A stretch of DNA of 38,637 bases, from NCBI GenBank assembly GCA_025603075.1, contig MU626441.1, forward strand, positions 1-38,637, in the 5' to 3' direction. The notes under the pieces were generated by a model that was given only the letters and a program-made list of their open reading frames with translations, ran no database searches and was not told the origin of the DNA. The stretch is from Neoconidiobolus thromboides FSU 785 (taxonomy: Eukaryota > Entomophthoromycota > Entomophthoromycetes > Entomophthorales > Neoconidiobolaceae). The stretch's first letter is position 1; each line of letters begins with the position of its first letter. This document shows, piece by piece, positions 11,815 through 22,735 of this stretch. Made by a program: the position numbers and the translations under genes.

Positions 11815-13011
11815 TTATAAAATAAGGTGCAGATTTTAATAACTCAAAGAATAAATAAATAAACAAAAAGTAAAAATATTTCTTTAAAAATAATGTTTAA
11901 ACAACTTAACAATGTTGCTGTTATTACTATATATACTATTTACTAACTAATAGTAGCGTATGTACTACAAACTACTATCATTATTTTTCCTTTTTCTGCT
12001 AAATAGAAGATTTACGCTTCAGTGTCATATTATCATCATAAAGTTAAAAATAAATTTTTTATTTGAACATCTAATCATTTCCCTGGTCAGCTGATAGAGT
12101 AATCTATCATTGAGAATCATCAGATAAACAACTCATTGTATGTAAAATGAAATAGGGGAGACAATTTATTATATGGCAATAAAGATAAGATACGGTTATT
12201 AATAAAAAAACATAACACTTATTAAAAGAGATAACCACTATGATATGCTATGGGGGTATGTGTTGACTTATAAACGTTTTCTTATAAATAAAGAACTATT
12301 TTTATTTTACAATGAGTTCGATTTATAATAATGAAATAATAAAAATGAATTATTACCTTTGTGCCCAGTACCAGTATCGCTTATTAATTGAGATTAGTTT
12401 ATTTTTTAAACTTGTTCTTAAAACTAAAAAACCAAAATTAAGGATAGTTAATAATAAAGAAATAAATATGTTTAAGCTATAGCTGATAGTATTTAATCTA
12501 TCAAATATGATATTGGCTATTTATTCAATTCAATATAATTATATTCGAGTAATAATAAAAATAATATATATGTAATACAAAGTATATAAATCATATCTTC
12601 AAATTAGCCAAAATACTTGAAATATAAATCAGGAGAAACCTTAAGAGAAGGGAGAAATCGATGAGGGAACTGGGAAAAGGGAGCAGATGAATGACCTTAT
12701 ATAGTAATATGTTATTTTTAAATCTCAACAAAATTTAACCTCGAAAACCATTTAATTCATTACAGACCAATGAAATGAATGGCTGAGAAGTAAAACTTAA
12801 ATCACATTTATTTAAATACTCATCAAAGTTTTATAAAAGCTTTTTATTTCTTTTTTTATTATACATTTTTAAAAGGTAAGTTCAATTTCCTTAAGTTTTA
12901 GTCAACTAAACGTTCACATTATAAATTATGTTGGTCAGAATAATTATACATCTACCACCCTAGTAATTAACTAATACTAATCATCTTGTTGTATCTAGTT
13001 ATAAAGCAACA
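11815..13011. other. Intergenic region upstream of nagA
   Basis: No coding frame supported. A purine-rich top-strand tract (12631-12690: GGGAGAAATCGATGAGGGAA and neighbouring runs) stands out from the surrounding A/T-rich sequence. Confidence 0.4.
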
Positions 13012-14594
13012 ATGACACGACCAGCCATGGAATTGAACAATAGTCCAACTGGAGACATGCAAGACAAAATCATAAAGATATATAACGGTCGTATATTGAG
13101 AGACCACAAGATCATTGAGGATGATTATTTATGGTTAAGAAATGGCAAAATTTTAGACCCAACCTTATTGTTTTGGGATGAACAAAAGAATCCTGATTAT
13201 CTTATTGATGCTAAGGGTGCTTTGATCGTACCTGGTTATATTGAGTTGCAGCTAAATGGTTAGTTTTTTTTGAAGTGAAGATTGAAGTAGCCTAATTTTA
13301 ATATTTTAGGCGCTTTTGGTGTTGATTTTACTGGTGACTGCGGAAATTTAAAGGAAGGTTTACATAAAGTTTCTTTGGGATTATTGAAGCAGGGTGTCAC
13401 TGCTTATTGCCCAACTATTGTTAGTTCGCGTGCAGATGTTTATGAAAAAGTAAATTTTATTTATTTGTTCTATAATAGCTTTTGCTAATTTTTTTATTAA
13501 GGTATTACCACATACTGTCCCAAGGAAAGGAAGTGCTAAGGATGGTGCTGAAATTTTGGGTAAATATTAATTAGTCAAATTTTATTTTCTATCATCACTA
13601 TGAAATCATAACATTTATATTAATATTCTATTATAGGTGCCCATCTTGAAGGTCCGTTTATAAGTGGAGATAAATACGGTGCTCATGAGGTAGCTACTTT
13701 ACAAAATGCTAATGATGGCATCGATGCTTTAAACGGGTTATATGGCTTAAATAAACATGATGATAGATCCGTAGCTATTGTCACTATGGCACCAGATGTT
13801 GATGGTGTTATGGAAGTTATACCTGAACTTGCTAAAAGAGTGCCTATCGTTGCTATTGGTAAGAAATAAATATAATGGTATGATCATAGTTTTGTTAATT
13901 GAATTATTAGGTCATTCGGCTGCTACTACTAGCCAATCGGAAAATGCTGTCAGACAAGGTGTAAGTAGCTCTATTTTTATTGGTTTATTAAATATTAACT
14001 CTATTTATAGGCTACCATGGTAACTCATATGTTTAACGCTATGCAACAATTCCACCATCGTGATCCAGGTATGATTGGGTTACTAGGTTCCTCGGCAGTA
14101 GAACGCCCCTATTATGGTATTATTTGTGATGGAATTCATGTACATCCAAATTCAATAAAAATTGCCTACTATTCTCATCCAAAAGGGGCTGTATTGGTTA
14201 CTGATGCTATGGCAGCTATGGGTTTACCTGAGGGCAATTATATATTGGGGAATATGAATGTTGAAGTTAACTCGGAAGGAGTCTACATCGCAGGAACTAA
14301 AACATTGGCTGGAAGGTAAATATATGATGTAGCAATGATAATTATTGTATTTATTATTTTAATAGTGTAATAAAAATGGATGACTGTGTAAGAAACTTCC
14401 AAAAGTTTACAGGATGTTCGATTGTAGAAGCAATTGAAGCCGCTACTTTACATCCAGCAGAAGCAATGAAAATAACCGATAAGAAAGGCTCACTTAATTT
14501 TGGTTGTGATGCGGATATCTTATTTTTAAATGATAAATTAGAAATTCAAAGAGTGTTTGTTAATGGAGAAGAAGCTAATATTCATTCCAATTAA
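13012..14594 (+). CDS. NAG2: N-acetylglucosamine-6-phosphate deacetylase
   Basis: Amidohydrolase that removes acetate from GlcNAc-6-P to give glucosamine-6-P, a cytosolic step in GlcNAc/chitin salvage. Seven exons: 13012-13258, 13310-13449, 13502-13559, 13637-13858, 13911-13960, 14011-14315, 14366-14594. Six introns of 50-77 bp, every junction phase-consistent. 416 residues, normal for the family. Metal and catalytic residues are visible: Glu153 in HLEGPF, His224 in GHSAAT, His245 in THMFNAM, and the catalytic Asp304 in VTDAMAAMG. Also typical are the N-terminal IVPGYIELQLNGAFGVDF and the C-terminal ATLHPAEAM...GSLNFGCDADI. The family often reads IDxQxNG in the first motif; here it is IELQLNG. 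Convergent with the NTF2-like gene. Confidence 0.95.
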
Positions 14595-14806
14595 TAAGTA
14601 AAATTCATTCTTCTTTCTTTCCCTCACACTTTAATCTTCAATTTTATATTATTGTTTATTTACTAATAAACTAAAATTAACAATTTCATCATTGTTATTA
14701 TACTCCTTTAAAATATATATAATCAAATGCAAAAATATTATCATTTATACTATATAATAATTCATTAAATGCTAATAAGCAATAAATAACAATTTAATCA
14801 TATAAC

Positions 14807-15517
14807 TTAATCCTTTGGTAATTTGATCACTAATGGGGCAATGTAGGGTAGAGAAACAGCATTTAATCGACGGAAAGACTAAGAAATGAAGTATTATAAG
14901 TAAAATTGCGAATGAAATACGAAACTTACACTCCAAGTGAAACCAATAAGACCATGAAATTTATCAAACAAAGTAGAGTGATACCAATAATCCCCATGAT
15001 AAATAATCTTACCTTTATTATTCAACAGTACTCTAACTTGAGACCTTACAGGGATGGGTATATAAAAAGGAGCCAAATAATAAGTTTGATTTAGGTCAAG
15101 CACCAATTCATTATCAGTAACACTCAAAACATTCATCTGTGTGGTTTCAGATCTTGGGAATACTTTTGGCATCATACTAAATTGTACCAAGAGCTCCTTC
15201 TTATTAGAAGCGTTACATATGGGGTCTTCAAAACTTAAAATAATAAGTCGATAAATACTTAAAGTAAAAATAGTCAAACTACATTGCTTCATCATCATAC
15301 ATATCAAAATATTCACTTTTAGGACGACATTGATATAGCTTGTAAACAAATGTCAAGTTTCTTTATAAAAAATTTAAGTATCCTTTACCTCAAGTAATTT
15401 TTCAATGATCTCTATTTTATCTTTAGATAACTCACTTAATTTTATTGAGTTCTTTAATTGTCTTTCAAGTTGTGGATTATTGTACAATACTAGCCGATTC
15501 ATAAGTTGACTTATCAT
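14807..15517 (-). CDS. NTF2/SnoaL-like fold protein
   Basis: Uncharacterised protein of 186 residues with the layout of fungal SnoaL-like/NTF2-fold proteins. Four exons in gene order: 15389-15517, 15283-15338, 14930-15233, 14807-14878. Introns of 50, 49 and 51 bp, all phase-consistent. The splice model turns stop-filled sequence into the family pattern: YNNPQLERQLKNSI near the N-terminus, then YDDEAIFEDPICN, DLNQTYYLAP, KGKIIYHGDYWYH, and the end WSFRRLNAVSLPYIAPL. Known: such folds bind small ligands or act as hydrolases/isomerases, but no catalytic set can be assigned here. No signal peptide. Tail-to-tail with nagA, 212 bp between stops. Confidence 0.75.
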
Positions 15518-15990
15518 TTTATTATTTATTGAAATAAAAGTAAAAATAAGAAAAAAAGATAAAAAGATAAAGTTTACGTCATTCTTTCAAATGTTAACTT
15601 TGTTTAGCAAAAAATTCGTATTTAAATTCAGACTGCATAATAAAATAACAAATAACAACAACACTCAAAGGCATATCTTGTTTAATTAAATTTAATTATT
15701 AATAACTTAATATACTTTAATTCTATATAACAAATAATTGAATTGATCAACCAATTAAACTTCTTATACTAAGTCTCCCTTATTTTGTATTCAAAATTTA
15801 TGATATATAAAATATTAAACAAAGATTAATTTATATAAATACTATTAACATTAATATTATCAAGTAAAAAAAACAAGATGTAAAACTATAGTCAAATTTT
15901 ATTTTATTGTCGTTTTTTTAAAGATTAAATTTATATATATATAATTCCCACTTAACTCTGAACCTCACCTCTACTATATTAAATAAATAC
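15518..15990. other. Intergenic spacer
   Basis: AT-rich promoter/3' flank between the NTF2-like gene and the cyclin; nothing else recognised. Confidence 0.5.
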
Positions 15991-17334
15991 TTAACTATAA
16001 TTTGCTTTAAATCTAATGGAAGGTAGCATTTCCTTTCTATCTTCAAAGCTGGGGTACTGGATGGGTGGTAGTTTTAAACTAAGATCCATATTAGGTATTG
16101 AATTATTTACTGCTAATGGTACAGCCGTAGTTGGAGTTGGTAAAAAATTGCATGATTCATTAGGTACATTTGAACGTAAAGTAAACTGAGCTCTCAATGG
16201 TAGCTCTTTTCCTTTAGGCATTGATAATGGAGCCGATAATGGGCCCTCCACATTTGAAGGTATAAAAGGAATTGAAGTGTTGATGGTATGTTGATGACTA
16301 TTTACTGTAAAACCATTATTATTAAGGTTGGAAGTATTATGATTTTGATTATGATTTTGATTATGATTTTGATTATGATTGAGTGTTTGATTTCTATCTT
16401 CTGAAGAAACATTAAGAGATAATTGAGAACTCTTTTTACGTGGTTCTCTTTTATTTGTTCTTCGCCTGTAAAGCGTTGAATTGGAGTTTGATAATTCTCG
16501 TATTTTAGTTCCAGAATTAATACCCCCGTTTGAAGCAATTTGATTGATTGAGGGAAGGGTGAATGGTGCGTTGCCTGGAGTATTACTTGGCAGTACGACT
16601 GGGGATAGCTGTAAATTTGAACCTTTTTTCCTTAAACTGCGCATCTCATGCGAAATGGGCGACCCTGTAATTTCGTTTGGAAACCTTGAATTAGTTGGAG
16701 TGCAACACATGGGTGGAAACACAGCTGATTTCGGAGTAGAGGGGAAATTAGAAGGTAGTGGTGATAAGATAGTAGATTGAGAGTTGGCCGAAGGTAGATG
16801 AGCAAAAGAACGAAATTGAAACAAAAGTTCAATAATAGTAATGTTCAAATCATAATTTAAATAGTAAAAGAATTGCTTTTCAAATGCATTGATTTCGGTT
16901 AAAGAAAATATTTTTGCATAAGTTGCCCAATGCTTATTCTTGGGAGACGCATCATTAAGAAATTTACCTGCTAATAATAAGCTAGCTAACAAAGCTGCTT
17001 GAGGTGCGTCTGGTCGCGTAAAGCTAATGGCAGGTACAGCACATTTTAAACGTTCAAGATAGACCATAGCACCGAATAAAGTGGACGCTTGTACTCTTGA
17101 CCCGTTAATTAAATTTAATATAAAATTGTGTATTTGATGGTCTCCACTTAACGATAAAGAGTCAAAAGGGGTTGAAGGCGGTGAGTCATAGTTGGAGAGG
17201 ATTGGATTCCTTATAGCAAGAACAGCTTTATTAGCTAAGGTATCTACAAAATTGGAAGTAATAGGCATCCTTAAGAAGTTTTTAAATTGATTAAACTCAG
17301 ACGTCTTTTCAATATCCTTATTAAATAACATCAT
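15991..17334 (-). CDS. PCL1/2-type cyclin (Pho85 cyclin family)
   Basis: Intronless, 447 residues. The cyclin box is near residues 70-170: IHNFILNLINGSRVQASTL, then YLERLKCAVP, LASLLLAGKFLNDASPKNKHW, and an EKQFFYYLNYDLNI helix. KFLND.SPKNKHWA is typical of yeast Pcl1/Pcl2 and Aspergillus relatives, which activate the Pho85/CDK5-like kinase in G1, polarity and morphogenesis. The C-terminal ~260 residues are Ser/Pro/Asn-rich, probably disordered, with an NHNQ tandem repeat around residues 315-332 and basic RRRTNKREPRKK. This half has several S/T-P sites, candidates for kinase targeting. Partner and cell-cycle phase cannot be read from sequence. Confidence 0.88.
   Translation of the reverse strand: MMLFNKDIEKTSEFNQFKNFLRMPITSNFVDTLANKAVLAIRNPILSNYDSPPSTPFDSLSLSGDHQIHNFILNLINGSRVQASTLFGAMVYLERLKCAVPAISFTRPDAPQAALLASLLLAGKFLNDASPKNKHWATYAKIFSLTEINAFEKQFFYYLNYDLNITIIELLFQFRSFAHLPSANSQSTILSPLPSNFPSTPKSAVFPPMCCTPTNSRFPNEITGSPISHEMRSLRKKGSNLQLSPVVLPSNTPGNAPFTLPSINQIASNGGINSGTKIRELSNSNSTLYRRRTNKREPRKKSSQLSLNVSSEDRNQTLNHNQNHNQNHNQNHNTSNLNNNGFTVNSHQHTINTSIPFIPSNVEGPLSAPLSMPKGKELPLRAQFTLRSNVPNESCNFLPTPTTAVPLAVNNSIPNMDLSLKLPPIQYPSFEDRKEMLPSIRFKANYS
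16338..16381 (-). repeat. 12-bp minisatellite encoding (NHNQ)n
   Basis: GATTATGATTTT on the plus strand repeats nearly four times, keeping the frame of the cyclin and encoding alternating Asn-His/Asn-Gln. Multiple-of-three units allow length change without frameshift. Confidence 0.9.
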
Positions 17335-18571
17335 GATGGAATATTAAAAAGAAAACAAAATTAAAAGAAGAAAAAATGATTAATTCATTTTGTAGTAATA
17401 GTATTACTATTAGGATGAATACCATCAAGCTTTTTAATCAATTAGTTTTATTCATTTGATTTATATTTAGAAATATTATTATACAAGATTAAGTTACTAG
17501 CACCAACTATAATCAATCATAGCAAAGTATTCTATTAATATTCAATATATTATTCGTTATTTTCAATTTGGTAATAGTTACGATTAATAAATTGCTTTTA
17601 AGTACCATTAATAAATTAAAATGCTTAATTTATGGTATCTTCAAGGGTCAAAATAAAAAAACAGGAATCATTATTGGTTGAAATATCATATTAAATTTAA
17701 ATTATTGCTCAAAACTAATTTATAACAAACATTTTAGCTTGTTATTTATCAAATTTAGGCTATTAAAAAACATTCTTTTGGGCAGTTCTAGTATTATGTA
17801 AAATAGCAAATTAGCCTTTAAATAATTTATTAAATTAATCATTCATTTTTGATTATAGTTAACAAAGGTGGTAATTTAACAATAAATTAAAACATTCACT
17901 CTTGATAAGCTTATATCACCTTTGTAGCTATTTAATAGCTCATGCTTGTATAGTTCATAATCTATTGAAGAAATTATTTTACCTACTATTTCATACTTTC
18001 TTACATTTGTTTTTATATCTTGAACGAATAAGATATCAAATTGTTATTATACAAATGCTAAATAATAAACTTAATTTAGGTAACATTCTTAAGACACAAA
18101 ATTAAAGCGTAGAAAAAACATTAACCATTTATTCGCAATGATTAAATCACCACAAAAAGACAACTATTAAAATTAACTCATTTTAATACAGAGTTATTTT
18201 CAAATGTTATATTGTTTCTATATATCCCTTTTATTTATCGTAATATAAACAAAAGAAGTTCAAAATGCTTTTATATTTTATTTTGTAGATCTTTATTAAA
18301 TCATAAAGCTCGGCTAGCAATCAATTAATAGAACATTAATTCAATAACCTCTATAAAAATAAGGTAATTTTTGCTATTAAGTCATTCCTCAATTTCTATC
18401 TTGCTCCAAAACCACCTTAGGAATACATAATAATATATAGCCACATTACAAAAACGGTGGTAACTAATACCACTGGCTGTATGACTAATTAATAACATCA
18501 ATATATATATATAACCCATTAAGAACTAAAGACAGTTTTAGAACTTAATCAAATGTAAAATTGCAGTATAT

Positions 18572-18679
18572 CATATAGGGAGTGCTTTTTTGGCTTCACT
18601 TTTTTCATTTTTAAGTACTATTTGAGTGGAAAGGTTATCTATCAGTAAAATTCTTAAATAAAAAAATACATCTCTGTGG
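18572..18679 (-). repeat. MITE-like repeat, copy D (diverged)
   Basis: Reverse copy: ATATAGGGAGTG at the left, TTGGCTTCACTTTTTTCA, the core ACTATTTGAGTGGAAAGG, and AAAATACATCTCTGTGG at the right. The most diverged copy. Confidence 0.7.
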
Positions 18680-19295
18680 TTTTTTTTAGTGATAATGCTT
18701 ATTCCTCTGAATAAAGCAGCTTTTAATCATTACATGAGTATAAAGTTAAAATTTAATATATTTTTACATAGATGTCTATGTCTAATAAGGTAAGTAAAAA
18801 TGAAACAGAGAATATTTCTTGTTCATGCTATTTTTAATTAGATTTGTACTTTTAGTTAAAAATGATAATAATACGCACCATTTAATATTTTAACAATAGT
18901 AAGTATTTCGAAATTAAAAGCATTTTCATTCAATCATGATTGGGGTTTCAATACAATATTAAAATCAACTTATGTAAAAGCTATTGAGGTACAAATCAAT
19001 CTATAGATTTTTGTTTGAAGCAATAAGACAAAATAATAGAGTATATATATTAATTAAGTATTTAATTCGTTACTAACTTTATTAATTCTTGTGCTGATAA
19101 AATGTATTATTTAATGTGTCTTTATCTTTTTATGATGTATACTAAATTAAGGTTAAAAATTTATACTTTATTTTGATATTGATTTTTCAAGCAGTATTTA
19201 ATATTTTTCTTATTCATAGCACAATTTTAAGCATATACATAATCTTACTTCAGTATTAATTAAACTAATTTTAAATATATAAAGTATTTTTTTAA

Positions 19296-19619
19296 TATAA
19301 ATTGGATCTGTTATTACCAGATACAGCAATTCATTTACTTAAAACGTTAATAACATTTTTGGCAATAGTGCTAGATAGAATTTTAAATATATGGGGATAT
19401 ATTTTTAAGAATCTTACTAACAATCCTTCCGCTTAAATAGCGCTTAAAAGGTGGAAAAAGTAATGAAGCCAAAAAAATCATCCTCATATCATTTGTAATT
19501 TAAAGTATAGCACTAGAGCATATCTGATATTTGCTTCTTTATCTGCTAGTGATTTTGATAAAATATATTCGGATACATCGGAATTTTTAATCAGTAAAGT
19601 ACAGGAGCCAGTTTTTTAA
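19296..19619 (+). pseudogene. Coding-like relic split by a repeat insertion
   Basis: Left of repeat copy E the plus strand reads KLDLLLPDTAIHLLKTLITF then LAIVLDRILN. To its right it reads NLKYSTRAYLIFASLSASDF then DKIYSDTSEFLISKVQEPVF and a stop. Both halves look like helical protein and the repeat lies between them. No start, no family recognised. Interpretation: part of a dead gene disrupted by copy E. It could be chance, since only about 70 codons remain. Confidence 0.35.
19389..19490 (+). repeat. MITE-like repeat, copy E
   Basis: ATATGGGGATATATTTTTAAG at the left (lacking the GTGTTT segment of copy C), an identical core GCTTAAATAGCGCTTAAAAG, and CATCCTCATAT at the right. Confidence 0.85.
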
Positions 19620-20293
19620 TATTTTAATATCTTTGATACTTAAGACAAAAGTATATTTTATCCTAAGTTCTAATATAGAAAGTGCAATTACCATCATTAC
19701 TTGAAGTGAATATAATTTCAATTTCAATTTTATTATTATCACTATTATTTATAAATTATTAATAGCAGGGTTAAGTGCGATTGTTTAGACTATGACTATA
19801 ACTAAAAAAATCAAACATTTAAGGATATTGAATTGGTATTAGAGTCAATGAAAGTTTCTAGGGGCAATTATGCTTTTTAATATAACTATCAATAAAATTT
19901 TAATTCAACGCCAGTATATATCATATAGTTATCACTTGGTAAAAATTGATTATTCTATTTGTTTTAATATGTATGTTTATTAAATGACTATAAAATGATA
20001 AATAATCAAACTTATTAAGATATGACTTATTTTGTTTAAACTCAATACATATACAATTGATTTCAAACGATCAAATCAAATTTCATAAAGCTTAAATTAC
20101 AACAACAATAAAATATTACAATTAAAACATACCTCTTTTTCAATAAATGTTTAAATCTTTTTAAAAGATTATTCGATCTTTTGAATTCTATTTATATTAT
20201 AACAATAATCAAACAAGCAGCTTATAGCTCATAACGTTCTATTTAATTTCCATTTTATTAATTTCCAATTTCCATCCAAACCATTTTCTTATT

Positions 20294-20611
20294 CTACTTA
20301 AAAAGTTTGCCCAATCGAAACAAGTGGTGATTAGTGTCATCTACTTTCTTGGTTTTTACCACCTAATTGAAATTAAAATTAAAATTTAATACGCTTTACA
20401 CCTTTTCTTATTGTAAATAAAAACTTACAGGTTTCATCATACAAAGTGATAAATTTTTTGCGGATTCAGAACATTTATTATGTTCTATGGCTAAACTGGA
20501 CCAACAATTTAATAAAGCTGCCATCTCGGCTAAACATGGGGCTGGTTCTGTGGTTTTCTTTGGTTTAACTTTTAGTTTTTTTAACTGAATTATTGAACTC
20601 GTTCTGGTCAT
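20294..20611 (-). CDS. MRP10: Mitochondrial ribosomal protein mS37 (MRP10), CHCH type
   Basis: Small-subunit mitoribosomal protein with a twin CX9C fold, probably imported and oxidised via the Mia40 intermembrane-space relay. Exons in gene order: 20429-20611 and 20294-20362; intron 20363-20428 (66 bp, GTAAGT..TTAG), phase 0. 83 residues (yeast Mrp10 is about 95). Both CX9C pairs are present: Cys26/Cys36 and Cys47/Cys57. LLNCWSS and the basic LKKLKVKPKK lead resemble Mrp10. The second exon adds a basic tail ending HHLFRLGKLFK. Other CHCH proteins are possible, but the CWSS pattern plus leader fits mS37 best. It implies a translating mitochondrion. Confidence 0.85.
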
Positions 20612-21045
20612 CTTGGTTTTTAAAAAAATGTTGAGTTATTAGAAATTGCAAAGTTTTTGAAAACTTGACATTGATAAATCCCATAAATTATGAGCTTATC
20701 AGGATTTTATTGGTAGGAATTTATGCTAGCTAAATAGATCAATAGAGATAGTAAAAGTTTGTATTGATATTTTTTAATTATAATAAATGTTCTAATAATA
20801 TACTAATATTTTAAACCATTACTGCTATATCATAGATGATAGCTTTTTATTTACTGCCTTTCATTTGTTACTCTATTTTGAAGTTTTTTGATATGAAAGC
20901 AATAAAGTTTCATATGAAGTAATACTCATGATTTAAAAAGTAACCCTAAATACACTCAAAACTCTATAATAAATAATTTATTTGAAAAATAAAATGAAAA
21001 ACGGTTTTTACAAATTAATATTTTTTTAATTAATATATTGTTTTT
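20612..21045. other. Intergenic spacer
   Basis: AT-rich region between the mS37 start and the WDR55 3' end; nothing recognised. Confidence 0.5.
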
Positions 21046-22465
21046 TCAAAGTTCATCGAAAAAATCATTATTGTCAGTATTATTGAAATTGAGTTTAGCT
21101 TTAACTTTTTTCCCATTTTTAGTTTTAGGTTTCTCTTCATCGCTACTGTCCTCTTCAGAGCTTGAGTCTTTATCTTTTCTTTTACTCCTATTTTTGTCTT
21201 CCTTGTCTTCTACTTCTTCATTATCACTTTTATCATTATCTTCATTATCATTATCATTATCATTATCATCACTTCCTTCTTCTTCATCTCCTTCTTCATC
21301 TTTACCTTCTTCATCACTTTCATTAAATATATCTTTTATGTTCCAAAGTTTAATTGAATGATCATGAGAGCATGAGGCGAGTATTCCTTTATCTTTGGTT
21401 ATAGCTAACCTTTCTATGGGGAAATCATGGGCGCCAACTACACCTAACAGATCATTAGGATGCACAGAAACAAGTCGTATAATACCATCACTTGAACCTG
21501 TAATAATAGTGTCTTCATCAAACTTGACCATTGTTTCTACTGACTCTGGATGTCCAATAAATCTATCTTTAAAGTCACCCCAATCACCATAATTAAATAA
21601 ATCTAACACACCAGATTGAGTACCAACTACCAGTCTTTTACCTTCTTTAATTAAACTCATACTTAATAGTTCATCTTCTATTTGATCACTACGTGCATAT
21701 AATCTAATCTTACGTACATCCATTACTGAGAGGTAACCATCTCCTCCAATGGATATTAATTGACGTTCTCTGCCCATTATTAAACTAGTGATATAATCTT
21801 CATGTTCTTTATAGTGGATTGAACAAGTGTTTGTTCTAGTATCAAATAATTTAACAACGCCATCATCGTCTCCACAAGCTATTAAATTCTGTTGAATTGG
21901 TAGTAATGCGTTTATGGAAGTGTCAAAGGCGCCTTCTATTTTATTAACGATTTTACCAGTTTGCGTATCAGTAATAGAGTATGTTTTGTCTGAAGATACT
22001 GAATAGAATTCATTACCATCAATCGAAAATTTTACTCCACGAACACTTTCTTTATGAGTATAATTGTCTTTATATTTTAATACTGGATCTAAAGATCCAA
22101 AGCTATCCATTGTGTAGCCATGGCTATATTAAATAAATGAATATATTAATAAATAAATTGTACTACATTAAACTATATTGTATATTTATAACTTACCAAA
22201 ATATCTCACCGGATAACAACCCTGAGATTAAAATGTTTTCAGTTGGATGAAAATCGATGTCAAAAACTTGACCTCTAAATCTAATCTTATTTTTATCACA
22301 TTGTCCATGATCATATTCATATCTATCTTCATCAATTGTTAATTGTAATTCACTACTCTTTAATTCTTTTTCAATATCAATTAAACTACTTTTATCACTC
22401 AAAGTTAATGAATTATTATCACTTTCTTCTATGATTTCTGATGAATTCGAATCACTCATTTTCAT
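21046..22465 (-). CDS. JIP5: WD40 protein WDR55/JIP5
   Basis: Nucleolar beta-propeller protein of the WDR55/Jip5 family, linked to rRNA processing and 60S assembly. Exons in gene order: 22197-22465 and 21046-22123; intron 22124-22196 (73 bp), codon TG|C. 448 residues. An acidic N-terminus precedes the first blade (RGQVFDIDFHPTENILISG). Blades with DTRT, SSDGIIRLV and CSHDHSIKLWN motifs follow. The C-terminal ~75 residues are an Asp/Glu/Asn/Lys tail ending in basic KKVKAKL, typical of nucleolar proteins. Start chosen at MKMSDSNSS; a longer frame would add a hydrophobic leader that does not suit a nucleolar protein. Its 5' exon and promoter were duplicated downstream (24484-25205). Confidence 0.88.
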
Positions 22466-22735
22466 TGAAAAAGAATAAAAAAAGATACAATAATTCAGTT
22501 CAAAATTTCTGCATACAAAAACCAAATTTGGAATCTGACTTTAAAAAAATTTACTAATTTGTTGAGCTGGAAAAATATTTTTCTTTCAGGTTTAGGATCT
22601 CAAAATAAGCATTCTACTTTATAAAAAGTAACTTAGAAAAATAGAATATATATAGGATTTCATTTAGGTAAAGTCCTTTAATTACCATCATATGTTTGAT
22701 AACAGCTCTTATCTAGCCCGTTATTTTAAATTTTG

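Larger units (their letters stand above)
17335..20293. other. Long intergenic region with two repeats and a coding relic
   Basis: About 3 kb. It contains repeat copies D and E and the coding-like remnant described at 19296-19619. No intact gene supported elsewhere; a few short open frames lack any protein-like pattern. Confidence 0.5.

Noticed and set aside
16544-16780. Plus-strand frame opposite the cyclin tail
   Set aside because: Antisense to a recognised cyclin; composition mirrors the Ser/Pro-rich tail.
17902-18105. Hydrophobic 67-residue plus-strand frame
   Set aside because: Leu/Ile/Tyr-rich composition expected by chance in AT-rich DNA; no ATG-to-signal pattern, no family.
21038-21361. 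Ser/Leu-rich plus-strand frame with signal-like start
   Set aside because: It is the exact antisense of the Asp/Glu/Asn-rich WDR55 tail; low complexity by construction.
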